Part shown: piece by piece, positions 17,275-27,484 of the stretch
Layout of the letters: each line of letters starts with the position of its first letter
How positions within the stretch are numbered: the first letter of the stretch is position 1
Source: Streptomyces sp. QL37
GTDB lineage: Bacteria > Actinomycetota > Actinomycetes > Streptomycetales > Streptomycetaceae
Assembly: GCF_002941025.1 (NCBI RefSeq)
Contig: NZ_PTJS01000001.1
Location: 6,853,960-6,917,959 of the forward strand
DNA: 64,000 nt
Direction of reading: 5' to 3'
Translations under genes and position numbers: made by a program
The notes under the pieces: generated by a model
Databases searched by the model: none
Seen by the model: the letters and a program-made list of their open reading frames with translations, nothing else
What the model was told of the DNA's origin: nothing

Positions 17275-19304
17275 TAAGCGGCCCTCCCGGCAGCAGTGAT
17301 GTCCTTGACCAGCCCGGCGATCGAGTCGGCGCGCAGCTCGTCGAGCGTGACCGCGCTGCCTCCCAGATCCCGGGCGAGCTGTGCGGCGAGACCGAGGCGT
17401 ACGATCCCCGACTCGCAGTCCACGACGACGGACGCGGTGCCCTCGGAGGCGTGCAGCCGTCCGGCCCGCGCCGCCAGTGCCACCGGGTCGACGCCCCCGG
17501 TCGCCCGGCCGTCCGTCACCACGACGAGGAGCGCCCGCCGCGACGGATCACGCAGCCGCTCCACCCGCAGCACGTCGTGCGCCTTGAGCAGCCCGGCGGC
17601 CAGCGGGGTGCGCCCGCCGGTCGGCAGCGACTCCAGCCGTGCGGCGGCCGCGTCCACCGACGACGTCGGCGGCAGCACCACCTCGGCGTCCTTGCCGCGG
17701 AAGGTGACCAGGCCGACCTTGTCCCGGCGCTGGTAGGCGTCCAGCAGCAGCGACATCACCGCCCCCTTGACGGCGCTCATCCGCTTCCGGGCAGCCATCG
17801 ACCCGGAGGCGTCCACGACGAACAGCACGAGATTGCCCTCACGCCCTTCCCGCGTCGCCTGCCGGAGATCGTCCCGCCGTACGACCAGACCCCGCCCCGA
17901 ACGGCCCCGCGCCCGCTGGTGCGGCGCCGCGGCCTGCACGGTCGCCGCGAGGTGCAGCTTCGTCAGCGCACCCTCGGGCCGGCGCGACCCGGTGGTCCGG
18001 CCGTGCTCGGTACGCGCCCGGGAGCGCCGCCCGGCCGCGCCCTCGCCCAGTCCGGGCACGCTGAGCATCTTCGTACGGAACGGCTCGCCGGCCCGTACGG
18101 GCTGCTGTTCCCCCGCACCGCCGCCCGGCGCGGGCGCGTCGCCGCTCCCGGTCCGCTCCGGGCCGGGCGCGTCGGTACCGCCGTCGTCGGGACCATCCGT
18201 GTCCGTACCGCCGTCGTCGGGGCCGCCGCCCTGCGGGGGCACCCCGCCGCCGGGCCCGTCGGGGTCCGGATCGTCGTCGCCCCCGTCCTCGCCGTCCGCA
18301 GCGTCCTGGAGGGCCTCGTCCAGCTTGTCCTCGTCCAGCCCGGGCGCGTCGAACGGATTGCGCCGGCGCCGGTGGGGGAGTGCCAGGAGCGCGGCCTGCC
18401 GCACGTCGTCCTCGACGACCTCCTCGCGCCCCGCCCACGCGGCCAGTGCCGTCGCGGTGCGGGCCATGACGATGTCGGCGCGCATCCCGTCGACCTCGAA
18501 CGCCGCGCAGGTCGCCGCGATCTGCCGCAACACGCCGTCGCCGAGCACCACACGGGGAAGCAGGGCGCGCGCGGCGACGATCCGCTCGCGCAACTCCGCC
18601 TCCTCGGCGGCCCACCGCGCGGCGAACCCGGCCGGATCGTCGTCGTAGGCGAGCCTGCGCCGTACGACCTCGACGCGCAGGTCCGTCTCACGTGAGGCGG
18701 CCACCTCGACGGTCAGCCCGAAGCGGTCCAGCAGTTGGGGGCGCAATTCGCCCTCCTCGGGATTCATGGTCCCGACGAGGAGGAAGCGGGCGGCATGCTG
18801 AACGGAGACACCTTCGCGCTCTACGTGGGAAGCGCCCATCGCGGCTGCGTCCAGCAGGAGGTCGACCAGATGATCGTGGAGGAGATTGACCTCGTCGACG
18901 TACAGGATCCCGCGATTGGCCGAGGCGAGCAGCCCTGGTTCGAAGGACTTCACCCCCTCTGCGAGCGCCCGCTCGATGTCGAGGGCACCGATCAGCCGGT
19001 CCTCCGACGCGCCGACGGGGAGCTCGACGAGTGCAGCGGGCCGACTTGTCCCCGGGCGGGAATCGTGGGGCCCGTCAGGGCACGAAGGGTCCGGGCGTGC
19101 GGGATCGCAGGAGAATCGGCAGCCCGACACGACGTCGATCTCCGGCAGCAGAACGGTCAGGGCCCTGACCGCGGTCGACTTGGCGGTTCCCTTCTCCCCC
19201 CTCACGAGGACGCCGCCCACTTGTGGCGACACCGCGTTCAGCAACAAGGCCAAGCGCAAGTCGTCCTGACCTACGAGAGCGGTGAACGGATAGGGCGTAC
19301 TCAC
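17274..19304 (-). CDS. Putative cobaltochelatase, ChlI/ChlD-type AAA+ and VWA protein
   Basis: 676 residues from GTG 19304, with an AAGGAGTGATC ribosome site. Residues ~1-330 are a MgChlI-like AAA+ domain: PFTALVGQDDLRLALLLNAV, Walker A GEKGTAKSTAVRAL, Walker B-like GILYVDEVNLLHDHLVDLL. A low-complexity Asp/Gly/Pro linker (~330-425) leads to a VWA domain with MIDAS motif VVDASGSMAARKRMSAVKGA. This is the fused D/I subunit that works with CobN to put cobalt into the corrin ring; cobN is not in this window. It is coupled to cobO by TAATG overlap. Confidence 0.9.
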   Translation of the reverse strand: MSTPYPFTALVGQDDLRLALLLNAVSPQVGGVLVRGEKGTAKSTAVRALTVLLPEIDVVSGCRFSCDPARPDPSCPDGPHDSRPGTSRPAALVELPVGASEDRLIGALDIERALAEGVKSFEPGLLASANRGILYVDEVNLLHDHLVDLLLDAAAMGASHVEREGVSVQHAARFLLVGTMNPEEGELRPQLLDRFGLTVEVAASRETDLRVEVVRRRLAYDDDPAGFAARWAAEEAELRERIVAARALLPRVVLGDGVLRQIAATCAAFEVDGMRADIVMARTATALAAWAGREEVVEDDVRQAALLALPHRRRRNPFDAPGLDEDKLDEALQDAADGEDGGDDDPDPDGPGGGVPPQGGGPDDGGTDTDGPDDGGTDAPGPERTGSGDAPAPGGGAGEQQPVRAGEPFRTKMLSVPGLGEGAAGRRSRARTEHGRTTGSRRPEGALTKLHLAATVQAAAPHQRARGRSGRGLVVRRDDLRQATREGREGNLVLFVVDASGSMAARKRMSAVKGAVMSLLLDAYQRRDKVGLVTFRGKDAEVVLPPTSSVDAAAARLESLPTGGRTPLAAGLLKAHDVLRVERLRDPSRRALLVVVTDGRATGGVDPVALAARAGRLHASEGTASVVVDCESGIVRLGLAAQLARDLGGSAVTLDELRADSIAGLVKDITAAGRAA

Positions 19305-19380
19305 GCGGTGATCACTCCTTCGGGTGTCCTGCAGCAGCACTGTGCACGTCTGAACTGCCGGTCGTCATCATGGGGATCGG

Positions 19381-19403
19381 CTCCCCCTCGGCGGGGATGG
19401 TCC
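19381..19403. repeat. Degenerate CRISPR-repeat-like hairpin
   Basis: CTCCCC, a 6-nt loop, then GGGGAT and GGTCC: the shape and ending of Streptomyces type I-E repeats but two bases shorter in the loop. It starts 53 bp before a much better match. The spacing (55 bp between GGGGAT blocks) does not fit a 61-bp I-E unit. Confidence 0.3.
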
Positions 19404-19434
19404 TCCGGACGAGGGTGGGCCGCGGCTGCTTCGC

Positions 19435-19454
19435 TCCCCGCGCAAGCGGGGATA
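19435..19454. repeat. Orphan type I-E-like CRISPR repeat between cobQ and the chelatase gene
   Basis: TCCCCGCGCAAGCGGGGATA differs at one of 20 positions from the core of the E. coli type I-E repeat (recalled consensus with CCAGC instead of CAAGC in the loop). No spacer array or cas gene is present in the window, so this is a lone repeat or a look-alike hairpin in a 162-bp intercistronic gap. Confidence 0.4.
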
Positions 19455-19466
19455 CCGGGGGGACAC

Positions 19467-20984
19467 TCATGTGCGTGCCCCGGGCGCACCCGGCGGGATG
19501 AAGGGCAACCCCTCCGGCGCGCCGGTCTCGATCAGCCGCCACAACGCGTCCGTGTCCGCGTGTTCCTCGATCAGATCCCCCAGCCGGTCCAGCTGTTCCT
19601 CCCGCAACGCCCCGAAGCTCGTGTCAGGCGCCGCGGTGAACCGCCGCCCCGCGGCCCGCGCGACCTCTCCCAGGAACGCCCGCCGGAACGCGTCGCTCTC
19701 GAGCGACCCGTGCCAGTGCGTCCCCCAGACCGAGCCCACCCGGCACCCGTCCAGGAACGGCTCGCCTCCCCGGACGTCGGCGACGCCGTGATGGATCTCG
19801 TAACCCTCCACCGGCTCCCCGAGCGCCGACCCGACGGGCCGCTCCAGGACCTTCTCCCGGCCGAAGCGGACGCGTACGGGCAGCAGCCCGAGCCCCTCGA
19901 CCAGGCCGGCCCGGGACTCGACGTCGTCCTCGATCCGCTCGCCCAGCACCTGGAAACCGCCGCAGATCCCCAGCACCGGCCGTCCCTCGGCTCCACGCCG
20001 CACCAGCGCGTCGGCCAGCCCCCGCTCGCGCAGCCAGGCCAGCGCCTTCACGGTGCCCCGCGTCCCGGGCACGATCACGAGGTCCGCGTCGACGAGCTCC
20101 TCCGCCCGGTCCACGAACCGCACCACCACACCCGGCTCGGCCGCCAGCGCGTCCACATCGGTGAAGTTGGACATCAGCGGTACGGCGCAGACCGCGACCC
20201 GCAGCACGTCCTCGCCGTGCGGCGGCGCCACGACCGACTCCCGTACGGTGCCGCGCATCGAGACGCGCAGCCCGTCCTCCTCGTCGATCCCCAGCCCGTG
20301 GGCGTACGGCAGCACGCCGTAGGTCGGCCGCCCGGTGAGTCCGAGCAGCATGTCGAGACCGGGCTCCAGCAGCGACACGTCACCGCGGAACTTGTTGACG
20401 AGGTATCCCGCGACCAGCGACTGGTCCTCGGGGCTCAGCAGCGCCGTCGTGCCGAAGAACGAGGCGAACACGCCGCCCCGGTCGATGTCCCCGACCACCA
20501 GCACGGGAAAGCGCGCGGCCCGGGCGATGCCCATGTTCACGATGTCCGTGCGCCGCAGGTTGATCTCGGCCGGACTGCCCGCCCCCTCGCAGATCACGGC
20601 GTCGTACGTGCCCCGCAGCTGCTCCAGGCAGTCCGTGACCGTCCCCAGCAGAGCCTCTTGGCGCCCCCCGTGGTAGCCGCGCGCACTCATCTCGCCGACC
20701 GGCTTCCCCATCAGGACGACCTGGCTCGACCGGTCGCCGCCGGGCTTGAGCAGCACCGGGTTCATCAGCACCGACGGCTCCACCCGGGCGGCCTGCGCCT
20801 GCATCGCCTGGGCGCGGCCGATCTCCGCCCCCTCCCGGGTGACGAAGGAGTTCAGCGACATGTTCTGCGCCTTGAACGGCGCGACCTTCACCCCCCGGCG
20901 CACCAGCCACCGGCAGATCCCCGCCGTGACGACGCTCTTGCCCGCGTCCGAAGTGGTCCCCGCGACCAGCAGCCCGCCGCTCAT
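19467..20984 (-). CDS. cobQ: Cobyric acid synthase CobQ
   Basis: 505 residues from ATG 20984. Amidates the b, d, e and g side chains of adenosylcobyrinate a,c-diamide. N-terminal P-loop domain: [61 protein letters not shown]-terminal amidotransferase domain: [20 protein letters not shown], catalytic Cys in [10 protein letters not shown], and the His pair YEIHHGVAD and GTHWHG. The ATG overlaps the cbiB stop by 4 bp (ATGA). Together with cbiB it forms the 5' part of the riboswitch-controlled operon. Confidence 0.96.
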   Translation of the reverse strand: MSGGLLVAGTTSDAGKSVVTAGICRWLVRRGVKVAPFKAQNMSLNSFVTREGAEIGRAQAMQAQAARVEPSVLMNPVLLKPGGDRSSQVVLMGKPVGEMSARGYHGGRQEALLGTVTDCLEQLRGTYDAVICEGAGSPAEINLRRTDIVNMGIARAARFPVLVVGDIDRGGVFASFFGTTALLSPEDQSLVAGYLVNKFRGDVSLLEPGLDMLLGLTGRPTYGVLPYAHGLGIDEEDGLRVSMRGTVRESVVAPPHGEDVLRVAVCAVPLMSNFTDVDALAAEPGVVVRFVDRAEELVDADLVIVPGTRGTVKALAWLRERGLADALVRRGAEGRPVLGICGGFQVLGERIEDDVESRAGLVEGLGLLPVRVRFGREKVLERPVGSALGEPVEGYEIHHGVADVRGGEPFLDGCRVGSVWGTHWHGSLESDAFRRAFLGEVARAAGRRFTAAPDTSFGALREEQLDRLGDLIEEHADTDALWRLIETGAPEGLPFIPPGAPGART

Positions 20985-21925
20985 CCGACTCTCCGTCCCA
21001 TGGCCGACCGCCCCGCCGCGCACACGACGAGGGCCAGCACACTCACCCGGCGCGACAGCCGCACCGCGCGTTCGATGTCCGTGACCCGCACATCCCGGCC
21101 GGCCTCTCCGTTGAGCACCGGCCGGTGCTCGACCCGCCCGCCGTACGCGAGGGTGCCCCCGAGCCGCACGCCCAGCGCACCCGCGAACGAGGCCTCCACC
21201 GGACCCGCGTTGGGGCTGGGATGCCTGCCCGCGTCGGCCCGCCAGGCCCGGACCGCCTCGCGCGGGCGCCCCCCGGCGGCCACGGCGAGCACGGCGGTCA
21301 GCCGGGCCCCGGGCCAGCCGGCGACGTCGTCGAGCCGGGCGGACGCCCAGCCGTAGCGCCGGTAGCGGGGGGACCTGTGCCCGACCATGGCGTCCAGCGT
21401 GTTGACGGCCCGGAAGGCGGCCAGCCCCGGCACTCCGCCGAGCGCGCCCCACACGAGGGCTCCCACCACCGCGTCGGAGGTGTTCTCGGCGACGGACTCC
21501 ACCACGGCGCGGGCGATCTGCTGCCCGTCCAGCGACTGCGGGTCGCGGCCGCACAGATGCGGCAGCCGCTCCCGGGCCAGCTCGACGTCCCCGGCGGCCA
21601 GTGCCCCGCCGATGGCGCGGGCCTCGCGGCCCAGCGAGGTGCCCCCGACGACGGACCAGGTGGCAGCGGCGGTCAGCGCCACGGCGGCGGCGGGACGGTT
21701 CCGTACGGCACGCGCGGCCAGCGCGGCGGCGCCCGTGGCACCCCCGGCGCAGACGAGCGTGTGCAGGGCGCCCCAGCCTCGGTGATCACGCCACAGGCGG
21801 CGCTCGGCGCCCGCCGCGGCCCGCCCGAACGCGGCGACGGGGTGGCCGCGCCGGGGATCACCGAACAGCAGGTCTCCGATCAGACCGGCGGCGGCTCCGT
21901 ACGCGAAGATGCGGTCGGCTCGCAC
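20981..21925 (-). CDS. cbiB: Adenosylcobinamide-phosphate synthase CbiB/CobD
   Basis: 314 residues starting at GTG 21925, the earliest possible start since an in-frame TGA lies just upstream. A polytopic membrane protein that joins the aminopropanol phosphate (or aminopropanol) arm to cobyric acid. Family motifs: [21 protein letters not shown] at the start, [65 protein letters not shown], and [23 protein letters not shown]. First gene of the minus-strand cob operon, directly behind a cobalamin riboswitch; overlaps cobQ by 4 bp. Confidence 0.94.
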   Translation of the reverse strand: MRADRIFAYGAAAGLIGDLLFGDPRRGHPVAAFGRAAAGAERRLWRDHRGWGALHTLVCAGGATGAAALAARAVRNRPAAAVALTAAATWSVVGGTSLGREARAIGGALAAGDVELARERLPHLCGRDPQSLDGQQIARAVVESVAENTSDAVVGALVWGALGGVPGLAAFRAVNTLDAMVGHRSPRYRRYGWASARLDDVAGWPGARLTAVLAVAAGGRPREAVRAWRADAGRHPSPNAGPVEASFAGALGVRLGGTLAYGGRVEHRPVLNGEAGRDVRVTDIERAVRLSRRVSVLALVVCAAGRSAMGRRVG

Positions 21926-22044
21926 CGCTCAGCCGGCCGTCGCGCCTCGGAGGACCTTCGTGACAGGTGGTGAAGCGACCGACGCAGGGCAGCCCGACAT
22001 GGCGTATGTCCTCACTCAGGGTCCGCGCCCTGGTTCGACGTGAC

Positions 22045-22193
22045 CGGCGACGAGAGTCTCCTGGCTTCCGGATCCGCAGTTCCTCCGGCCTTCCAGCCCG
22101 CGGTGGCGGGCCGTGACTTCCGTGTGGAGGCTGCTCCCCGGTGACAGTGGCGGGACCGCGCCGGATTCGCACCGGCTTCCTCTCCTGTCGCCG
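22045..22193 (-). ncRNA. Cobalamin riboswitch (5' leader of the cob operon)
   Basis: On the minus strand the leader has the class I/II B12 aptamer features: closing stem P1 pairs 22187-22193 with 22045-22051, the conserved core reads GCCACTG (complement of 22145-22151) after a GGTGCGAATCC stem region, and the downstream B12 box reads AGCCAGGAGACT (complement of 22055-22066). In known cases adenosylcobalamin binding shuts expression off by hiding the ribosome site or forming a terminator. It ends ~120 bp before the cbiB start, so it should control cbiB-cobQ-chlD-cobO-cobB. Confidence 0.92.
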
Positions 22194-22197
22194 TAAG

Positions 22198-22227
22198 GTC
22201 GGCCGGCACATGGGGGCCGGTCGACCT
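22198..22227. repeat. Inverted repeat just upstream of the B12 aptamer
   Basis: A GC-rich near-perfect inverted repeat (GGTCGGCCGGC / GCCGGTCGACC, 7-nt loop) lies at the 5' side of the riboswitch. It may be a leader hairpin at the start of the transcript; its role is unclear. Confidence 0.4.
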
Positions 22228-22312
22228 AAATGGCTCCGGCAGTCCACCATGTCCCGTGAATGCCCGTCAACCTGCCGTTGACCTGCGAGGCTTCAATGTG
22301 CTCAGACGCACA

Positions 22313-22347
22313 CCGGGGCCGGACACACGTGGTGTGTCCGGCCCCGG
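22313..22347 (-). terminator. Strong terminator downstream of the pit operon
   Basis: Perfect 16-bp arms (22313-22328 and 22332-22347) with a 3-nt loop, 22 bp beyond the stop of the small membrane gene. Confidence 0.85.
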
Positions 22348-22368
22348 GGCGTGTCCGCGTGGGAGTGG

Positions 22369-22590
22369 TCAGGCGACGATCAGATAGATCCCGTACGCGA
22401 CCGCCGCCGCGCACAGTCCGAAGCAGATGTACGCGCCGGTGCGCACCAGGCCGTTGGCACCGCCGCCCTGCGCGGACGACGTCTGCCTGGCCATGCCCGT
22501 GATGCCGAGGGTGAAGAGACCGACGAGCGCGACGGTGACCACGAGGCTGACGCCGAAGACGGACGCGAGAGCTGCCCAGTCGATGTTCAT
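22369..22590 (-). CDS. Small membrane protein following pit
   Basis: 73 residues with two hydrophobic helices (VFGVSLVVTVALVGLFTLGI and GAYICFGLCAAAVAYGIYLIVA) separated by a short Ser/Gly-rich polar loop. It starts 12 bp after the PiT transporter stop and is probably co-transcribed under phosphate control. Streptomyces often carry such a companion next to pit, but no function is known. Confidence 0.7.
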   Translation of the reverse strand: MNIDWAALASVFGVSLVVTVALVGLFTLGITGMARQTSSAQGGGANGLVRTGAYICFGLCAAAVAYGIYLIVA

Positions 22591-22602
22591 GCGGATCCGT
22601 CC

Positions 22603-23853
<1,251 letters not shown>

Positions 23854-23900
23854 TTACCCAGGCAATCGTTCGACGTCATTGGCACGTGGAACGTAAGCAA

Positions 23901-23922
23901 CCAGGGTGAACGGAAGATGAAC
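23901..23922 (-). promoter_or_regulatory. PHO box (PhoP-binding direct repeats) upstream of pit
   Basis: On the minus strand two adjacent 11-bp units, GTTCATCTTCC and GTTCACCCTGG, match the Streptomyces PHO-box direct-repeat consensus (GTTCACC type). A -10-like TACGTT lies 5 nt downstream of the second unit, and the -35 would overlap the box, as in PhoP-activated promoters. Confidence 0.75.
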
Positions 23923-24072
23923 TGGGCAGGGCGGCACGGTGACCCCAACCGTGTGCACCGGTTCCGCTTGTGCGCGCGAGGGGTGGGGCGGGCACCCGGT
24001 GCCGGTGCGGGGCCCGGTCCCCCCGATGTGGGGGATCTTGACCGTGAGCGATTCACCCCTTCGGGGAGACAT

Positions 24073-24086
24073 GGGTCACGTGACCC
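24073..24086. promoter_or_regulatory. Perfect 14-bp palindrome, candidate operator for the aldolase gene
   Basis: GGGTCACGTGACCC touches the -10-like TAGGAT (24087-24092) of the downstream gene, so a protein bound here would block the promoter spacer. Nothing identifies the binding factor. Confidence 0.5.
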
Positions 24087-24098
24087 TAGGATCCCCGT

Positions 24099-24758
24099 AT
24101 GGGTGACGTGGACAAGAGCGCGATCGAACGGGCGTGGGACGGTGTCGTCGCGACGGCCCGGCGGACGGCGGCGGACGGCCTGGTCGTCGGCACCTCGGGC
24201 AATGTGTCGGCCCGGGTGGGGGACATCGTCCTGGTCACCCCCAGCGGGGTGCCCTACGAGCGGCTCGGCCCCGGGGACGCCGTCGGCGTCGACCTCGAAG
24301 GACGCCAGGTCCTCGGCGGCCTGGTCCCGACCAGCGAACTCCCGCTCCACCTGGCCGTCTACCGGGGCAGCGACGCCGCGGCGGTGGTCCACACCCACGC
24401 CGTGCACGCCACGGCCGTCTCCACCCTCGTCCCCGAGGTGCCGCTCATCCACTACGCCGCCGCCCTGCTCGGCGGCCCCGTCCGCACCGCCGCCTACGCC
24501 CGTTACGGGACGCCGGAGCTCGCCGACAACATGCTGGCCGCGCTGCGCGACCGCACCGGCTGCCTGCTGCGGAACCACGGCACCGTCACCTACGGGGACA
24601 CCCTCGACGAGGCCTACGACCGCACCGCGCAGCTCGAATGGATGTGCAGGCTCTGGCTCACCGCGAGCTCCGTACCCGGCCACAGCCCGAGCCTCCTCAC
24701 CCCGGCCCAGCTGGACGACGTCCAGGACGCCCTGAAGGGTTACGGCCAGCGAGGCTGA
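24099..24758 (+). CDS. Class II aldolase/adducin-family protein (fuculose-phosphate aldolase-like)
   Basis: 219 residues. Zn-dependent class II aldolase fold: GLVVGTSGNVSARVGD, LVTPSGVPYERLGPGD, TSELPLHLAVYRG, metal ligands HTHAVHATAVS, and a third His in LLRNHGTVTYG. Relatives cleave L-fuculose-1-phosphate or L-ribulose-5-phosphate, or act as methylthioribulose-phosphate dehydratase; which one applies here is not clear. TAGGAT at 24087-24092 followed by 6 nt and ATG suggests a leaderless mRNA, with a perfect palindrome against the -10. Confidence 0.85.
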   Translation: MGDVDKSAIERAWDGVVATARRTAADGLVVGTSGNVSARVGDIVLVTPSGVPYERLGPGDAVGVDLEGRQVLGGLVPTSELPLHLAVYRGSDAAAVVHTHAVHATAVSTLVPEVPLIHYAAALLGGPVRTAAYARYGTPELADNMLAALRDRTGCLLRNHGTVTYGDTLDEAYDRTAQLEWMCRLWLTASSVPGHSPSLLTPAQLDDVQDALKGYGQRG

Positions 24759-24825
24759 GTCCGGCGCCGCACCGTACGGACCCTGCCCACTGGCCAACGG
24801 CGCCCCGGCCCAGGACACTGGAGCC

Positions 24826-25968
24826 GTGCGCCCGGCAACAGCGGCGGCAGTGGCCGCCACCTCGATCCTCGGCGTCGGCGCGGCAGCGGTCGCCGCCGGC
24901 CGCTACGCCAGCGACGCCGCCCTCGGGGCGCCCTCGCCACGGCCCTTCCCGGCCGACCGCCGTCTCACCGTGCACGCCACCGCGGCCGGGCAGATCACTC
25001 TGACCCGCTCCTTTCCCGCGCTGCGCCCCGGTACGTACGGACTGGCCGGCCGAGGTGTCCACGCGGTGGTCGGTCCGGTGATCGAGCAGGTGCCCGGCGG
25101 CCATACGTTCGTCTCTCCCGACACGGTGGTCCGCCGGCTGGAGCGGGTGACCCTCGGCAGCCTGAAGCCGGGCGCCCGGGTCCGCCTCACCCCGGAGCTC
25201 CACCGGGGCGACCCGCTCGCCGCCCTCGGTCTCACGTACAAGGAGGTCGAGGTCCCCGGTGAGCTCGGTCCCCTGCCCGCCTGGTTCGTGCCCGCCGCCC
25301 GCGACACCTGGGTGATCACGGTGCACGGCCTCGGGACCACCAGGGACCACCCCATGAACGTGATGGGGTTCCTCAACGCCCAGCAGCTTCCGGTCCTGGA
25401 CCTGGCCTACCGCGGCGACGTCGGCGCCCCGCGGTCCCCGGACGGACTCGCCCACCTCGGCGAGTCCGAATGGCGCGATCTCGACGCGGCAATCCGCTAC
25501 GCGGTGCGCTACGGCGCCGAGAACGTCATCCTGTACGGCTGGTCCTCCGGCGCCTCGATGGCCCTGCACGCGGCGGTCAACTCCGCCCTCCGCGATCGCA
25601 TCAGCGGCCTCGTCCTCGACTCCCCGGTCCTGGACTGGAAGACCACCCTGCGCGCCCTCGCCTCGGCCCGGGGCGTCCCCTCCGCGCTGCTGCCCCTCGC
25701 CGTCCGGGCCGCCCAGGGCCAGACCGGACTGCACGGAGCCCCGCTCCTGGAGACCTCGGTGCCGACGGCCCTGCACGCCCCCACGATGATCGTCCACGGC
25801 CCCGACGACACCCTGGCCCCCTGGCAGCAGTCCCGGGAACTCGCCGAACGCCGCCCGGACCTGGTGTCCCTGCACTCCGTACCGCAGGCTCCGCATGCGG
25901 CGATGTGGAATGCCGACCCGGCAGGTTACGAAGAGGCGCTCCGGCGCTTCCTCACGCCCCTGATGTGA
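24826..25968 (+). CDS. Alpha/beta hydrolase, membrane-anchored or exported
   Basis: 380 residues from GTG 24826. A hydrophobic N-terminus (TAAAVAATSILGVGAAAVAAG) acts as a signal anchor. The hydrolase core is clear: oxyanion-hole region TWVITVHGLGTTRDH, nucleophile elbow YGWSSGASMAL, acid in IVHGPDDTLAPW and His in VPQAPHAAMW. A ~100-residue beta-rich segment precedes the core, as in prolyl-oligopeptidase-like or DUF-type lipases. Substrate unknown. It starts 67 bp after the aldolase stop and could be in its operon. Confidence 0.85.
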   Translation: MRPATAAAVAATSILGVGAAAVAAGRYASDAALGAPSPRPFPADRRLTVHATAAGQITLTRSFPALRPGTYGLAGRGVHAVVGPVIEQVPGGHTFVSPDTVVRRLERVTLGSLKPGARVRLTPELHRGDPLAALGLTYKEVEVPGELGPLPAWFVPAARDTWVITVHGLGTTRDHPMNVMGFLNAQQLPVLDLAYRGDVGAPRSPDGLAHLGESEWRDLDAAIRYAVRYGAENVILYGWSSGASMALHAAVNSALRDRISGLVLDSPVLDWKTTLRALASARGVPSALLPLAVRAAQGQTGLHGAPLLETSVPTALHAPTMIVHGPDDTLAPWQQSRELAERRPDLVSLHSVPQAPHAAMWNADPAGYEEALRRFLTPLM

Positions 25969-26078
25969 GCTGATGCGCCGGAACCGCCCGGTTGGCACCC
26001 CGGCGCGGAAGCCTCCCGAACCCCGGTGACATGGCTTCCGTTTGGGCTTTCGGGCCGTCAGAGGCAAGACTGCTCCTC

Positions 26079-27452
26079 GTGACGTCCCGTACCCCGCGCG
26101 ACTCCAGGCTGCGACTTGTCCGCCCGCGACCCCAGGCGACCGCCCGCAAGGCCGTGACCACCCGGCGCACCCGGCCGGCCCCACGCCCACCCGAGGGCAC
26201 ACCACCCCCGGCGGAACTGGCGCGCCAGGCCAGGGCCGTACTGGCCGACGCCGTACGGATCGCCCACTGGGCCGCGGACGGTACGAGCACGGGCTCCGCC
26301 CCGCTCGCCGCCCAGGCCCTGGAACGGGCCGCCGCCGCGCTGGAGCTGTCCCCGGCCCAGGTCCGGGCCGGCTGGGACCGGGCCAGGCTGGCCGGACTCA
26401 TCGAGCTGCACGGCGACACGGCCCGCCCCGGCTGGCGGCTGCGGGCCTGGGACCGCGACGACTCCGCCGTGCTCCGGGGCTGGGTGGCGCTCTTCGACGC
26501 CTGGTCGCTGGTCCACGCCTCACCCGACGGCATCGAGGCCACCGCGGTGGCGGAAGCCGTCGAGGCCGTGCCCCAGGTGCTCTCCCTGCTCCAGCTCTCC
26601 GCGGGCGCCGTCACCGTGCCCGCGCTCCTCGACCTGCTGGGCCAGCGCGTGGCGGAGCTCCACGAGGAGCGGTGCGAGGTGCCGTACGGACCGCAGGAAC
26701 AGCCCGTGTCCGCGGGCGGGCGGTCCGCCGACCTCAACGCCCTGCTGCTCGACTGGGCCCTGGAGGGCCTCGCCTCGGTCGGCGCCCTCACGCTCGGCGC
26801 CGGCCACGCCACCCTCACTCCGCTGGGCAACTGGGCGGTCTGGGTCAAGCTCGAACAGATCTGTGTCGCCGCCCAGAGCCCGGCCGGCAACATCGAGCAG
26901 CCCGCGGCCGACATGCTGCTCGGCTGCGCCCGGCTCACCCCCGGCCCGGCCCGTGCCGAATACCGGGCCTGGCTCGCCGCGCGGCCCGTCGGCAGCGCCG
27001 TGGCCGAACTGCTGGCCGTCGCCCGAGGTGAGGACGCCCTGCTGCGCGGCCTCGCCTTCGAGGCGCTGCGCGTCGTCGGCGCCCCCGCGGAGCCCGTCGT
27101 CCGCTCCGTCGTCACGGAGGCGCCGCTGCGCCCGTACGCACTGCTCTGGCTCGCCGAGTACGAGGGCACCGACCCGGACGACGCCCAGGACGTCCTCAGC
27201 CGTGAGGAGGCCACCTGGCTCTGGGTCGACACGGCCGCGGCCGTGGCCGACCACGGCGAGACCGGGCTGCTGGTCCGCCATCTCGACTCCGCGGTCCAGG
27301 GCACGGTCCCCGCGCTCCTGGACGAGGTGCGCGCCGTCGGGCACCCGCGGACCGTCCAGGTGCTGGTCGCCCTGGCCGCGGCCCACCCGGACCCGGCCCT
27401 CGCCAAAGCCGTACGCCGTGCGGCCTTCCAGGTGCACACCGGCGGGTCCTGA
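26079..27452 (+). CDS. Conserved Streptomyces hypothetical protein, all-helical with HEAT-like C-terminus
   Basis: 457 residues from GTG 26079; starts at 26031 or 25992 are also open. GTG 26079 is preferred because AAGACT at 26066-26071 (a -10 variant, TTGGGC 18 bp before it) ends 7 nt upstream. After a basic Pro-rich N-terminus, residues ~60-115 may form a winged-helix (LELSPAQVRAGWDRARLAGLIEL), and from ~290 short helical pairs resemble HEAT repeats (LLRGLAFEALRVVGAPAEPVV; LLDEVRAVGHPRTVQVLVALAAAHP). Function unknown. Confidence 0.65.
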   Translation: MTSRTPRDSRLRLVRPRPQATARKAVTTRRTRPAPRPPEGTPPPAELARQARAVLADAVRIAHWAADGTSTGSAPLAAQALERAAAALELSPAQVRAGWDRARLAGLIELHGDTARPGWRLRAWDRDDSAVLRGWVALFDAWSLVHASPDGIEATAVAEAVEAVPQVLSLLQLSAGAVTVPALLDLLGQRVAELHEERCEVPYGPQEQPVSAGGRSADLNALLLDWALEGLASVGALTLGAGHATLTPLGNWAVWVKLEQICVAAQSPAGNIEQPAADMLLGCARLTPGPARAEYRAWLAARPVGSAVAELLAVARGEDALLRGLAFEALRVVGAPAEPVVRSVVTEAPLRPYALLWLAEYEGTDPDDAQDVLSREEATWLWVDTAAAVADHGETGLLVRHLDSAVQGTVPALLDEVRAVGHPRTVQVLVALAAAHPDPALAKAVRRAAFQVHTGGS

Positions 27453-27484
27453 GCGGCCGGCGCCAGCCCCCGGGGGAGTCCGAT

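Noticed and set aside
19381..19454. A true CRISPR array
   Set aside because: Only one good repeat, wrong spacing to the degenerate one, and no cas genes.
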